Shown piece by piece: positions 34,316 to 45,172 of a DNA stretch of 64,000 nucleotides (position 1 is its first letter; each line of letters begins with the position of its first letter). The DNA comes from Phyto melanocephala (lineage: Eukaryota; Arthropoda; Insecta; Diptera; Rhinophoridae): assembly GCA_941918925.1 (NCBI GenBank), contig OW799234.1, positions 81,506,997 through 81,570,996 on the forward strand, in the 5' to 3' direction. A program made the translations under genes and the position numbers. The notes under the pieces are model-generated. The model saw only the letters and a program-made list of their open reading frames with translations. It was not told the DNA's origin and did no database searches.

Positions 34316-34994
34316 CACGCAAAGAAAAAATATGGTTGTGGTTGTGGTTGAATTGTATGATTATGGTTATCATTATTATGATAAATTATCATTCAATAAT
34401 CATTTAGATGACTACAATTGAAATCGGCAATCTTTGCTTTTTACGGTAAATAATTGGCTTTTGCTATAACATACACATATTGATTGTACTTACCAATTTG
34501 ATTGCAATTTTTATACCAATAGTTTTCTACATTTTCTCGTTTATTTGTAAATTTTCTTTAATTTCTCAAAATTTTTGTTCATTTTTTTGACATCTCAAAC
34601 TTTTAAAATAATAAAAATTTATTCAGCCAGAAGAAGAACAATTGAAATCAAATTATTATTAAAAAAATCATAGCTTGATTAATTTGTAATCATACTGTTG
34701 TCTCATTTGTTATTTAATGATTATTTTTAATTTTTAATGATTTTGAATACAATGTTATTTTTGTCAAATTAATTTGTTTAAATCATACTATTTTTAAATG
34801 ATAACCATTTTGAAATTTTTACGAAAAGTAAACATTAAATGATACAATTCAAACAAATGCTTGATTATCGTGACAAAATAAATAATGAAATGAAACAAAA
34901 ATAGCTATTACTTGTTTTCGACAACCAAATATTGTTTTAGAAAAAAAAATATGACCGTCGTGATCATGTCGTAACCATGATTTTTCTTTGCGTG
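34316..34994. mobile_element. Non-autonomous inverted-repeat element, 679 bp
   Basis: CACGCAAAGAAAAA at 34316 is perfectly inverted at 34981-34994. The match continues past two mismatches as ATGGTT, 20 of 22 in total. There is no coding content, and ATCATT/AATGAT motifs recur throughout. Flanks do not give a clear target duplication (ATG left, TGT right), so the superfamily is unknown. Confidence 0.7.
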
Positions 34995-35040
34995 TGTGTT
35001 TGATGAAGCTCGATTTTTTTTAAATGTGAGGTAGAAATAG

Positions 35041-35640
35041 AAACTTATTTAAGTTTTTAGCGGAAAGTAAGCCTTATAGAAAAATTACCAAAACTTTTAA
35101 ATTAACTCGAGCTGCAGTCCCAGCAATTATAAGAAACCATAAAAACCAACAGTGCTGAAAGCAAGACGCGAAATGGTCGACCAAATCAAGAAAGGATGTT
35201 AGAAGTATTATAAGGAAAGTAAACTAAAATTAAAAAAATGTCTTTCAAAGTTAGTGAAATACCTTTCAAGATGTAATACCGTAACATCCAGAACAGTAAT
35301 AAATGTTTCACATAAATAAAATCCTCATCGAATTGGCTAATGCTCATTTAAAAAAAGACCTGTGGTGCGCTTTACTAACTAACGACATTTATTTTTGTTT
35401 GCGCTATCGATTATGGAATTTACTTAATACTTTTAAAGCCCTTAATCTGTCTTTTAAGATTTACAAAAAGAGTTTAAATATGTTGTCGTACGGAACATTC
35501 ATAAGAGCAAAGAATTCAACCAAATTAAATAAAATCTCAAAACAAAAAATGTTTATAAAAGTTATCGATAAAAAAAATTTGAAAATTTTTAGCTTGAAGC
35601 GAAACAGTACTGCTAACTATATAATTTTATATTTGAATCT
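35041..35640 (+). pseudogene. Tc1-like transposase relic, N-terminal half
   Basis: Frame pieces in order: SKPYRKITKTFKLTRAAVPA and IIRNHKN, the N-terminal helix-turn-helix of Tc1 transposases (pattern ..YR.IAK.L.....V..II..); ESKTRNGRP (linker GRP box); DVRSIIRKV, then after stops FQ.LVKYLSRCN; TSRTVINV (family SS.RTV.R.L); and, from 35303, ILIELANAHLKKDLW with CALLTNDIYF, matching RLEFA..H..K....W..VLFTDE.. at the first catalytic residue. Later sequence is too decayed to align. Stops and frameshifts are frequent. The 127-codon open frame at 35303-35686 is the tail of this relic, not a gene. An INE-1-type copy begins immediately after, at 35650. Confidence 0.7.
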
Positions 35641-35649
35641 AGTGATTTT

Positions 35650-36342
35650 TATACCCTTCACCTGTAGTGCACAAGCGTATATATAGCTTTGTCATTCCGT
35701 TTGTAATTTCTACAATTTTCATTTCCGACCCCATAAAGCATATATTTTCTGAAAGCTTATGAATAGATTAAGTCCTGACCGTCTGTCCGTGTGTTGGTTG
35801 AAATCAACTTTTAGAAGCAACTATATAATCCTCAGATCTGTGTATGGTATCAATCCTTTGGAAATATCCGGGAATAAATCGCTATTAAAATTCAGAACAA
35901 TCGCCCCATAACTTTCTGAGATATGAGCAAAAAACCACGACCACCTCGTTTTTTCTTTCACAATTACAACAACAACATACATTTATACTGGGTAGAGTAA
36001 GCGTGGCATCGAATCCCAGTTGATAAAAAGAAAAAATTTTTTATTTTATATATTATTTATATTTTTAATTATTTTTTTTTTAATTTTTTAAAAATTTTTT
36101 TTTAAATTTTTTTATTGTTTTTTTTTTGGTTTTTAAAACATATTGTTTTATTTTTTAAATAGTTTTTTTTTTTTGAAACATACGTAAACTCAATTTATAA
36201 TTCTGAAATAGGATGTTTTTAATATGTATGGACGTATTTCATATGAGATGAATGGTGATACAAACAATTGTTATTGCATGACTACACGTTGTGAAGGGTA
36301 TATAAGATTCGGAACGGCCGAATAAAGCACACTTACTTCTTA
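35650..36342 (+). mobile_element. INE-1-type repeat, nearly full length
   Basis: The head TATACCCTTCACCTGTAGTG is followed by GTTTGTAATTTCTACAATTT, CCGACCCCATAAAGC and GACCGTCTGTCCGTG. The centre holds GGCATCGAATCCCAG, resembling a tRNA B box, then long T tracts (36030-36180). The tail GAAGGGTATATAAGATTCGG and GGCCGAATAAAGCAC ends in CTTACTTCTT. The same parts occur in opposite orientation at 51313-52059. No protein is encoded. INE-1-like repeats are thought to be Helentron-derived and move by rolling circle with proteins supplied in trans. Confidence 0.75.
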
Positions 36343-36599
36343 ATTAATCTGCTGAGTTTTGTTAATATAACGATTTGTAGTTACTTTTTGTTTAATTTGT
36401 AGAAAAAACTACATTGAAAATAAGTAAAAACTAAAAAAAACATGCATAGTTTTCTCTCTCTGACATTACCTTTCTCACAATTGCAATCTTAGAGTAAGGA
36501 AACCCAGAAAAAATTAAATATTATATGGACAAAAATTAAAGAAAGTAATCTGTAATGGATTATGGATTATAAGTTGAATTCAAACATTAATTATATTAT

Positions 36600-36916
36600 T
36601 CTAAAAAAAGTAGGAGGTGCCATGCCCACATAAATCTAATATTATTTTTTAACTACCTCTGGGTAACAAATTATATTCAAAAATACAACATTGTAGAAAT
36701 TGTTAATGATTCATTGTTTGACTCAATTTAAGAAAATAAATTAATAGCAAATCGAAGGTACACAACGAAAGTAAACCATATTTTAGTTTAAAGAGATTAT
36801 TCTATAGCGATTACTGTTCGTAACAAAATTATAAGTTTAGTGCTATAAAAGTACACAAAATTGGTGGTGGGTGTCAAAAATTCGGCACAGCCGAATATGG
36901 TGCTCTTACTTGTTAA
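36600..36916 (+). mobile_element. INE-1-type repeat, 3' part
   Basis: The last about 230 bp, with GCTATAAAAGTACACAAAAT, TGGTGGTGGGT, TTCGGCACAGCCGAATAT and GTGCTCTTACTTGTT, matches 55500-55632 closely. The head is not recognisable, so this is a truncated copy of the subfamily seen at 54026. Confidence 0.7.
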
Positions 36917-37159
36917 TAGTTGTGATTTTTTGTTGCTTATAAAGAGACATATTCCGATTAATTATAGAATTAAATATCTGTCTACGGCTATGATAACCGG
37001 CCATTACTCTTAACATACTTTTCTAAATAAACTTTGTGATTAAAATAATTCTTTGTACAATCGATTAAATTGTTTTCTTAGTTTCCTCATAAATATGAGT
37101 ACTACCGTAGTTAATACGATACAGAATAAGCATTTTCCAATAAAAAATTTACACATCAT

Positions 37160-37430
37160 TCTCTTACCGTTTTGAATCTATTGAAATTTTTAAATTGTTT
37201 GTTTTGAAATGGGACCCCACATATAAAATCATGTCATCTATAAGGGCTCCTGGAAGCAAGTATGCACTAAGTAAACAATCCAAGAAGCGCTGTTTGGTGG
37301 ATACGAAATAAAAATAGGCTAACAAAAACTGCGGAATAAAAAATTTCGAACCTATAAGGGTTAATACAGCTAATGATATAACAAACATGCAGCCAAGCTG
37401 ACAACAAGCAAACAAAAACAAACTTATATA
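37160..37430 (-). repeat. Unidentified repeat family X, copy 3 (open minus-strand frame)
   Basis: Shares GCACTAAGTA, CAAT..AA.AAGCGCT.TTTG and a CTTACC edge with copies 1 and 2. Here the minus strand is open for 85 codons: a hydrophobic first half (about residues 1-45, LAVLTLIGSKFF and FLLAYFYFVS) and then TKQRFLDCLLSAYLLPGAL, ending SIDSKR at a GGTAAGAG donor-like edge. This could be an exon of an old multi-copy gene, such as a membrane receptor, or part of an unnamed transposon. I cannot identify it. Confidence 0.35.
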
Positions 37431-38433
37431 CTTTTACAGTAAAAATTCTAATAATCGGGTTGATAATCAAAACTACACGTACTTGAGTTTCTATTTAAAA
37501 CTTAAAAATATAATGTAAATATATATGTATATATGTTTATATGTATGTTCACATATACCTACTTAAATGCTTATATATGTTTGTATATGCATATTTTAAT
37601 ACAAAAGGAACAATTGAAACTATCAAACGAAAAAGAGAAGCAGAAGTATAAGTTTATAAAAAAGGAAACGTTACGAAATCCAATGCATGACAAAAGGAAG
37701 CCACTAGTGGCATGTGTATTTAGTATGTTGTTTATGACTGTGGCATCTGTGTGCTGTAGATTGAAATGCAAAAGATTTTTTTTTTATTTATTTTTTTATA
37801 TTTTCATTCATTTATTTTAGTTCTCTTGTGTTGTATTGTATTAAAACGAAAACAACAACATGATAAAATAAAGATATAAAGAATATATTGTGCGTGTGAA
37901 TAAATCTCAAGTGGTTTATTTCGTTTGTGAACTGTGAAATGTTTGACGCTTCATTTACGTTCATTCATGCAACATAAAAAAGTACGTTGGCTAAAAATAC
38001 AATACAGACTCTTTTGTATACGTGATGTCATTAGAACTTGTTCTTTGCCTATGAAATGTTCTATGTTGCACGAAATTGAAGAACAAAAATATCAATACTA
38101 AATTAGGTTCAAGATTCCTTAACCCTAGAGTTCTAACCATATTTTACATCTCTTGCAACTAACGATCATCGATTTGATGACACTTTTTCTTTAATTTTTT
38201 TTTATAAATTAAATAATTTCTTTCTGCAAAATTTACCTTATTGGACTTTGTAATCCTTTATATGTTAAAACTGCTCACAGCAGAAGCATCACAGCAATTA
38301 ATCCAATACAAAATGTAATAAAAGAAAAATAAAATAGATGTGCTGACGAATCGATGAACGTTCGTACTCTCGAGTTAGAGAAATTCTTAGATACTGCGCC
38401 ATCTTTATACAAGTTCTCCACAGATTAGGATTA
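37431..38433. other. No gene recognised
   Basis: Low-complexity TATATG-rich tract near 37515-37600. The 95- and 66-codon frames over it are low-complexity artefacts. Confidence 0.5.
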
Positions 38434-38555
38434 GGCCCAATTACGGAATTCGATATCGATCGAAAATGTTGGAACTCTTCCAATACAAGATGTAAGGAAA
38501 GCTTTCACGTTTGATTAAAATTTCGATCGATATCTAATGCCGTAATTCGGCCCCT
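38434..38555. mobile_element. Palindromic Harbinger-family MITE, copy A of a pair
   Basis: GGCCCAATTACGGAATTCGA at the left is mirrored as GGGGCCGAATTACGGCATTAGA reading in from the right. Arms continue through TATCGATCGAAA. TTA lies immediately outside both ends (38431-38433 and 38556-38558), fitting the Harbinger TWA target. Length about 122 bp. Confidence 0.8.
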
Positions 38556-38565
38556 TTAGTAATCT

Positions 38566-38683
38566 GCGGCATTCGAACGTCATCGAAATTTTATAAATCT
38601 TATTTGAATGTCTATAACAAAATCACAGCTAATTCGAACATTCGAGCAAATATATCGATCACGATCGAATGCCGTATTCACCC
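38566..38683. mobile_element. Palindromic Harbinger-family MITE, copy B, left tip missing
   Basis: CGGCATTCGAACGTCATCGAA at 38568 is mirrored by TACGGCATTCGATCGTGATCGA reading in from 38683. The outermost G-run and AATTA are missing on the left, where only about 10 bases separate it from copy A. It is closer to the MITE at 28687 than to copy A. Confidence 0.75.
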
Positions 38684-39399
38684 ATTATGCAATAGAAGAA
38701 AAACTGTTGAGTTCGTGCTACTTCAAATCTACTGTATTTTCTTCTGATTAAGAAGTCCTCTTGCAACGAAAATCCCATGTTATTCTAAATAATAAAATAT
38801 TATTTAAAGAAGTTTGCAAAAGCATATTTTACTCTGGAAGACATTTTTTTATTATTAAAGCATAAGAATACAATCTAAATGTTTAAGTCCTTCCTGTCAA
38901 ATTCTCTACAGGGTCATTTATCTATATTAATAGTTTTTCTGTATTTTTTGTTGTATGTTCATCATAATATTCATCATTCATTCACTTGTTCTTTCGTACA
39001 TTCATTCATTCATTTATACAGTATTTTAATTTTCATTTGCTCTGTTGTTGTTAGTGTTAAGTTATGTGGATAATTTGTTGCTGATATGTTTGTGGCTGTA
39101 TTGTGTATGGTTGGGTAAATGTAAACGTATAAATTAAAATGGTTTGGTATGGTATAAAATAAATAAAGAGAAAAACTTGTCTACGTGTCATATTATTTAT
39201 TTTATTAAAAAACGTAAACAAATAAAAACAACAATAACAGGTAACGGAAAAAATATAGTTAAAACTGTCCTCCTACTAATACACATGATTATACATTAAG
39301 AGGTGCGCATACATACACATTTGACAACAATGAAAGTCAGCAAAATAAAAAAGATATATCAAAGTAAGTTTTTCATAGCTTTCAGGTAAATATCAATAA
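38684..39399. other. No gene recognised
   Basis: Contains (CATT)n at about 38975-39015. Nothing coding. Confidence 0.5.
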
Positions 39400-40245
39400 G
39401 ACATATAGTTAGTTAGTCTGTATGACACCGTATTGACAGGACCACATCACTGGTCAGTTCTAATATATCCCAGAATAAATCCAAGAGTAAGGGTACTATA
39501 TCCACCCCGTGGCCGTGAGGTATCTTAGTAGATAATTAAGTCCAACTCCAGATATCGCATATAGGGCATTCAGTACATGTTCACTCAGAAGTCTGTGTCT
39601 CTTAGCCATTAGTGCAGGACATTCGCACAGAAGGTGGAAAACCAATTCCTCCATTTCCGTATCCAAACAGCTGCGACAATGGTCATTCGATGGAAGTTCA
39701 AGTCGACTTGCATGTTTGCCTAACATCCAGTGACCCGACAATACCGCCAGCAACCTCGATATGTCCCTACGACTTCGACTAGTAAGTTGCAATGTACGCC
39801 TTATATCAAAAGAGGACCACGTTAGCTGTGCCACCTTACATATACTCAGCCTATGCCACCTGCCATCGGCCCTTTATAGAAAGAAGATTCTGCTTTTAGT
39901 AGTCCCTAGCTGGATTGCAACTGCACTTGCCTTAGAGATATCCAAAGCAGATCCCCTCCTGGCTAGCTCATCTACCCGCTCGTAAAAAAAGTGGCCCTTA
40001 TGCTCAGGGACCCAAACTAGAGTAACGTCAGCCCGTTGTATGTAATATATGACCTGAGTAACAAGAGTGCCGCCTGACTGTCGACAAATGTACCAATATT
40101 CATTCATTCAATACATTCCTCCCTGATAGCGAGTATTTCCACCAGAAATACGCTGCAATCGTCTGGAAGGCGGAAAGAGAGCTCAATCTCCGGTTCATCA
40201 GAGAAGACACCGGATCCAACACCACATTCCATCCTAAACTTATAA
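39400..40245 (-). mobile_element. 5'-truncated non-LTR retrotransposon (RNase H end and 3' UTR)
   Basis: Minus-strand fragment of a LINE whose second ORF ends in an RNase H domain, as in I/LOA/R1-type lineages. The 3' untranslated part lies at 39400-39495. No poly-A tail is visible at its end. Upstream reverse transcriptase and endonuclease regions are absent because of 5' truncation at about 40245. Confidence 0.75.
39496..40245 (-). pseudogene. LINE ORF2 C terminus: RNase H plus CCHC-like end
   Basis: RNase H degrades the RNA strand of the cDNA hybrid during retrotransposition. From the right, MECGVGSGVFSDEPEIELSF and RLPDDCSVFLVEILAIREE match the first RNase H strands (DGSK...G.G....F.LP..CSVFQAE..AI, with the catalytic glutamate in VE or AE). 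After a frame change comes TFVDSQAAL (the DSQAAL catalytic-aspartate motif). After another come TLVWVPEHKGHFFYERVDEL and ARRGS, the WVPGH.G..GNE..D.LAR end motif. After one more stop, 112 open codons include LSGHWMLGKHASRL, HCRSC, EMEELVFHLLCECPAL and the C terminus. Several frame breaks show it is inactive. The domain identity is clear. Confidence 0.9.
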
Positions 40246-41109
40246 TAGAATACATATATCTAAATGATTAAAATTTATGACATGTTTGATTTTATCCTTC
40301 ATTGGTTTAAATCCAAAGTTTATATTCCAGCTATTTAACTTTTTTATCTGTGTTATTTTAATTACTAGATTACAAATCAAAAAAGGGAATTCTGGTAGTT
40401 ACACTGATTTCTTCTAGAAGAATACTGAAGTTAGCGAAAATGTTTAAATACATACATAAAAAAATTCCACAGCTTTACTGGTCTCTGCAAACAAAGGCTG
40501 CAGTCCATGCGCAAGTATAAAGTACCAAATATATATGAAATAAACATGTTTAATTAAATATTAAGATATCCAGGACAAGGCTTTGTATCCTAAGCTTATA
40601 CTGCATCGGGGTACTATCAAAACTACTATATGCGTCTATTCGTTGGAACACTAAGTGCTTTGAAACATTCATGGTAAATTGATTGTACATATTAAAGAAA
40701 ATCCTAGAGGTTGTTGATCTTCTTTAACTTTGTCATCTGTGTATAAGGATCATACTTCTAAAAGTTCAACCAATGTATTATTCGGATGCCCGGCACAGTA
40801 TTTCTGAAAAATCTTTTGATTGGATGTAAAGTGACACACACAAAGAAAAACTTGTGCTATAAATTTATTTGAATTTACCTACTAATTCCATATGTAAACT
40901 CAATTAAAAAAATCTCACTAGAATCCCTTGTGCTTTAAACATTTTATATGCAATAATTGAAATGCTAGCACTTGAAGCATAACCACAAACTAACCCGCGT
41001 AATAAAATATTTTTTGCAATCTTATTCCTTATTAATCTTAAAGAAAGCAAAAATATGTTTAAGCATTCGGATCACCATCCATATAGCAGATTGTCCTTTT
41101 GTGTTCCCA
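40246..41109. other. No gene recognised
   Basis: AT-rich. The 86-codon frame at 40972-41232 overlaps repeat family X copy 2 and is not a gene. Confidence 0.5.
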
Positions 41110-41425
41110 GACAAATATTCTTTGAATAAGCAGTGCAGACTTCATTCACTTACCTTGCTGCATCAATGGAAATGCCTAAACAACATATGTTGTATTCAGT
41201 ACATATTTTTTCAGGCAGTAGAACAAATTTAGCAAATCTATTTCAATAGTATTTTTTTTATATTTCTCACTAATGTGCTGCTGCAAATGGAGAGCATGAT
41301 TTAGCTGCTCCTAATAAGGATGAAATTAACGCTTGTTATTTGCAAAAAGAGAACCCTAGGATGCATGTCGGCACTAAGTAGCAATTCAAAAAGCGCTATT
41401 TGCCAATAAAGTTTTTATGTTACAT
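41110..41425 (-). repeat. Unidentified repeat family X, copy 2
   Basis: Homologous to 27230-27570 over AGCAGTGCAG, TTCATTC.CTTACC, AATGGAAATGC, GCTGCTCCTAATAAGGATGA and CAATTCAAAAAGCGCTATTTG. The minus strand carries stops. See copy 3 for the best open frame. Confidence 0.5.
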
Positions 41426-44400
41426 TAATTTTTTTCAACCAAAGTTGACATTCAGTTTTCAATCCATACTATATAACTTGAAGAATTGCTAAAAATACCT
41501 GTAAACACTATATATATATTCGCAAACTATGCAACAACACCGTTGCTGTTGACAAAACGATAAGGATATTAAAATTTGTTACAACTTTGACAAACGCTTT
41601 AAATTATTCATAATGAAATATTAAGACGCCGATTTATAATATTTATAGGACTCTTCTTCTTTTAACTAAACAGGCAAAGTATCACATAAGGATTTAAAAC
41701 ACTATTAAATAACTTGTGCTAGATTTTAACACTGTGAGGACTTGCGTTGTGTAAATTTCCACTGTTATAAACTACTGTATTTTTATATACAGAAAAAAAA
41801 TAGAAATTAAAAAAATTTAATATACTCTGGAAAAAATGTATTAGATTTGATTTGAAATTGAAAGGAAAGAAATTGAAAATTGTTTTGAAAATTGATATTA
41901 GAAGAAAAAATATTAAATTTTGGAGAATACGAAGAGGGAAAATAATCCTAGGAAACAAAACTTCCGAAATCTTTAACATTATACCAATTGGACTTATATT
42001 TATATATGTGCGACTTTAATAATTGTTTCTGGTGCATATTTTTATGTGGGGAAAAAATATTTAACTGAGGATAATAAACTAAGCACGTAAAGCAGTAAAC
42101 AGCACTAAAAGTATATATACCAACATTGAAAGATCTTCTAAATACCCAGAGACATAGTAATGGTGAAAATTTTGTTTTGTGTATACAATTTTCATCTTCT
42201 TGCCAGCCACAATTCGTTTGCCAACCAACCAGTCAGCGGGTCACCACAGTTCCAAGACGAAAAAAAAAAGAGTTTATTTAATATTTATTAATTTTTGAAG
42301 TTTAAATTTGGTAAAATTTTTATTATTTGATAAGTATTTGGATTTTTGTACAGTTACATACACACACATACACACTGGCACACATATTTATTATTATAAT
42401 ATAACGTACATATTTACTAACTTACATATTTACATATCTTCAAACATACACACATAAAAACTGACTTACATACACACATACATTCATCAACATTTACCTT
42501 ACACTAAGATTTACATATAAATATATATTATTTTTTGTTTGTCTTTAATTGAAAATTTCTAATATTCATTTCTTTTACTTTTAACTTACGATAGTAGTAT
42601 AAATATTTGAAACTACAGTGTTGGAGTATTGAGAAAATTCCCATTTCTGCGACAAAAGGCCTTCGTCGTCGGAACGTGAATACACTGGTAAGTCAACCGA
42701 TTATAAATGTCATTTGGTTTTCAAATTGTGTTATCGTAAATTTTTTTATACATAATAACTTTAAATATTTAAATCTTAAATAAGAATAATTCCATTTAAT
42801 TTTTAAATTAAAGAAAATATGGGGAATCTTAATTTATTAAAAGATTTTTTTATATTGATTCAAAAGTAACTATATATATATATATGTAAACGTAATACAA
42901 TAAAACATAGTAGCACCTCATCACCCTAACACTTTAACTTTATACACTTTCAATATAAAATATTTGTTTTTTTAGTTTAAAGAATTTGTTTTAATAATGA
43001 TATTTAAAATTAAATAATGAGGATAAAATGTTGCTTAATTTGAATTTTACAATCTTTATAATATTTATTAATATCTATGATTATTAAATATTGTTATATT
43101 TAAAATGCGTAACAAATTATTTTATTTTTCCACGAAATGTTAGGGTAAAGTAGGTACAAAAGTAGGGCTATCTAAGACATTAGAAAAGGTAGCATGGTAG
43201 GGAGGGTACAGACGAGAAAGACAATAACATCAGTTTTTTTTTCATAAGCAGGTAACTGACATCTGTTTTAATTTTTATATTTATTTTTTTGTAATTTTTA
43301 TTTATTAACGACAATGCTACCTACCTATAATTTGAAAATCTTATGGAGCGAACCGAAGCCTACCAATCTGAAAACAAGAACCAACCCAATTTCCTTGAGC
43401 ACAGCCGGATTCGAAGGTAGCGACGTTTTCAAAATGGTAGGGCCACATCGGTGGTTCGTCACAATACCTTAATCAAAATATGCTGAGGCTATCGCCTGAT
43501 TTGAAGGCAGCATTAATTTTAGTCTATAACAAGTATCTCTTTAAATTTCACTAACCAGCAAACTTCTTTCAAATTCTCCATAAACGAAAAAAAAATCTTA
43601 AGCTTAAACATTTAACAATTTCACTACTCGAAAGTGGAGGCTTGCGTTATTTGTATTATGATATTTTCATACAAACAAAAATATTTATCTATTACTTTAT
43701 ATAAATGATTTTTTTTTCCTTTTTGTTGTATTTGTTTGCTTGTGATTATCATTTTTTTTTTTTTTGTAATTTTGAAAATTTTTCTCTGTAGGATATTTTC
43801 GTTTTATAACAAAAACAAATGTTAAAAGCTCCTTAACACTTTGTTGTTGGTTTTTGTAATATTATTTCATGGGAGTTTAAGTGTGAAAATTATTATACTT
43901 TTTTCGTACTACTTTCCTTCATATTTCTTCCATTAACAATGAAGTCAAATTTTGTAAGAAATAAAAGAATAGCACAATTTTATTTTCTATGATTTTCCGT
44001 ATTAAAATGATGGCACAGTGGAGCTAAAGCAAGAGCACAATAAGAAAGATATGAAGGGATTTAGACAGAAACTTTGTTTAAGAGAAAGCATAACGTGTAC
44101 TGAAAGTATTTATGAACTTATGAGTTTTTAAAACTTTATTATTTTAATACTACTTTGAGTACGATTTAGAATTGCTCTGCTTAATTTTTAATTTTATTAG
44201 TATTATGATTTATAAAGTTAACATAAATTAGGAAATCGCTCTAGCTAAGGCATATTATTGAAAATAAAATTTCTTGGATCCTCAACACAGCATAATTGTC
44301 ATTTAAAGAATAAAAACAAATACTTTACACGTTATTTTGATAATATCTTACTTTAATCTTGTTTTAAGTAATTTTGCTCAGACATAGACATCCCCGAATT

Positions 44401-44540
44401 GAATACCCTTTATATTTATAGTTTTTATTGGTGTCGTTTAATTCGTCATGCGGTTTGATTTTCAATAGGCTTTTTTCGACAAATCACGCATGACTCATAT
44501 CAAACTGTTTTGTCATTTTTGCTCAGTATCCTTTGGCAAG
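41426..44540. other. AT-rich stretch with CA-rich simple sequence
   Basis: 42355-42500 is a CACA/TACA-rich low-complexity tract and 42874-42888 is (TA)n. A block near 43325-43520 is less AT-rich, with two GATTYGAAGG phrases, but has no recognised domain. A candidate exon lies at 42622-42688 (listed separately). Confidence 0.5.
42622..42688 (+). other. Candidate exon ending at a GTAAGT donor
   Basis: A GC-richer island ends at ACACTG|GTAAGTC (donor at 42689). Frame CWSIEKIPISATKGLRRRNV continues open to NTL at the donor. The upstream AACTACAG could be an acceptor, though its pyrimidine tract is poor. TATAAATA lies 20-30 bp upstream (about 42599), so it might instead be a leader exon at a promoter. 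Weak evidence. Confidence 0.2.
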
Positions 44541-45172
44541 TCGTCACTCACACAACAACAGTGACTTCAAATTGTTCAGCTGTATTACGAAAATCAGAGT
44601 TCTGAGAGAAATGTTTTTCCGGTGTTTTATCATGAAAATTATCGCAGTGATGTGGTACATTTCTGGGTCTATTGATAAGTTTATAAACAAAATTGCCGAA
44701 TTTGGGTTAATGAGCAACCCGAAGAGTGCTATTAAAAACTGAGGTATGCTGTGGTTTACGGGATGGTGGCATCATTGGTCCATATTTCTTCAAAAATTGT
44801 AACCGTTATCGCACCATGGCAATGGACTTTGTGCTTCTATGTGAAACTAAAGCGCATGGTATGGTTAAGCTCTGACGGCACTACGAGCCATAGAGTGCGT
44901 AAAGAAGTAGACTTGTTTGGAAACAATTTTGGTAAGCTCTTAATTTCATGTTTTACTATGGTACTGCAGTGTTTTCCCTGGCAGTATGTAAAGTCTGAGG
45001 TCTTCAGAAATAAACCAGCAACGATTGACTCATTGAAAGCTATCATTACTTGTGTTGTTTGCGAGAAAACAGTTGCTATACTTGAACCCAAAATTACACC
45101 TTTCGAATGAAGCACCTAAGAAGTAGTGGTGGCCAACATTCACAAGATATCATTTTCAAACAATAAATGGTA
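44541..45172 (+). pseudogene. mariner transposase relic with internal deletions
   Basis: Frame pieces: LTQQQ then LQIVQLYYENQSSERNVF, the N-terminal helix of mariner transposase (pattern T.QQ...I.LYYEN.RSVR.VFR); a jump to VVHFWVY and VYKQNCRIW (SDEAHFWLNGYVNKQNCRIW block); then VCCGLRDGGIIGPYFFKN with NCNRYRTMAMDF; later QYVKSEVFRNKPATIDSLKA and IIT (family GYVKS.VYRNKP.TI..LK.NI); and SSGGQHSQDIIFKQ before the terminal stop. The WFQQDGATCHTA catalytic block is unrecognisable, and several stops are present. The 119-codon open frame at 44751-45110 covers several of these pieces in mixed frames and is not a working gene. A 92-codon minus frame is its shadow. Confidence 0.85.

Noticed and set aside
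35303..35686. 127-codon open frame as a gene
   Set aside because: Its start aligns with the middle of a Tc1-like transposase and its end runs into an INE-1-type repeat. It is a decayed transposon tail.
36007..36020. tRNA gene suggested by TCGAATCCC
   Set aside because: Only a B-box-like core is present; no acceptor, D or anticodon arm can be formed.
37533..37820. 95-codon frame with cysteine and aromatic residues
   Set aside because: Begins in a TATATG-rich tract and ends in a T-rich tract; no domain and low complexity.
38119..38150. piggyBac end (TTAACCCTAGAGTTC)
   Set aside because: Suggestive TTAA plus CCCTAG start, but no partner end was found in either direction.
42355..42500. CA-rich tract as regulatory satellite
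   Set aside because: Irregular low-complexity CACA/TACA sequence without a stable repeat unit.
44751..45110. 119-codon open frame (and 92-codon opposite frame) as genes
   Set aside because: The mariner motifs fall in different frames along it, and the opposite frame is a shadow of the same relic.
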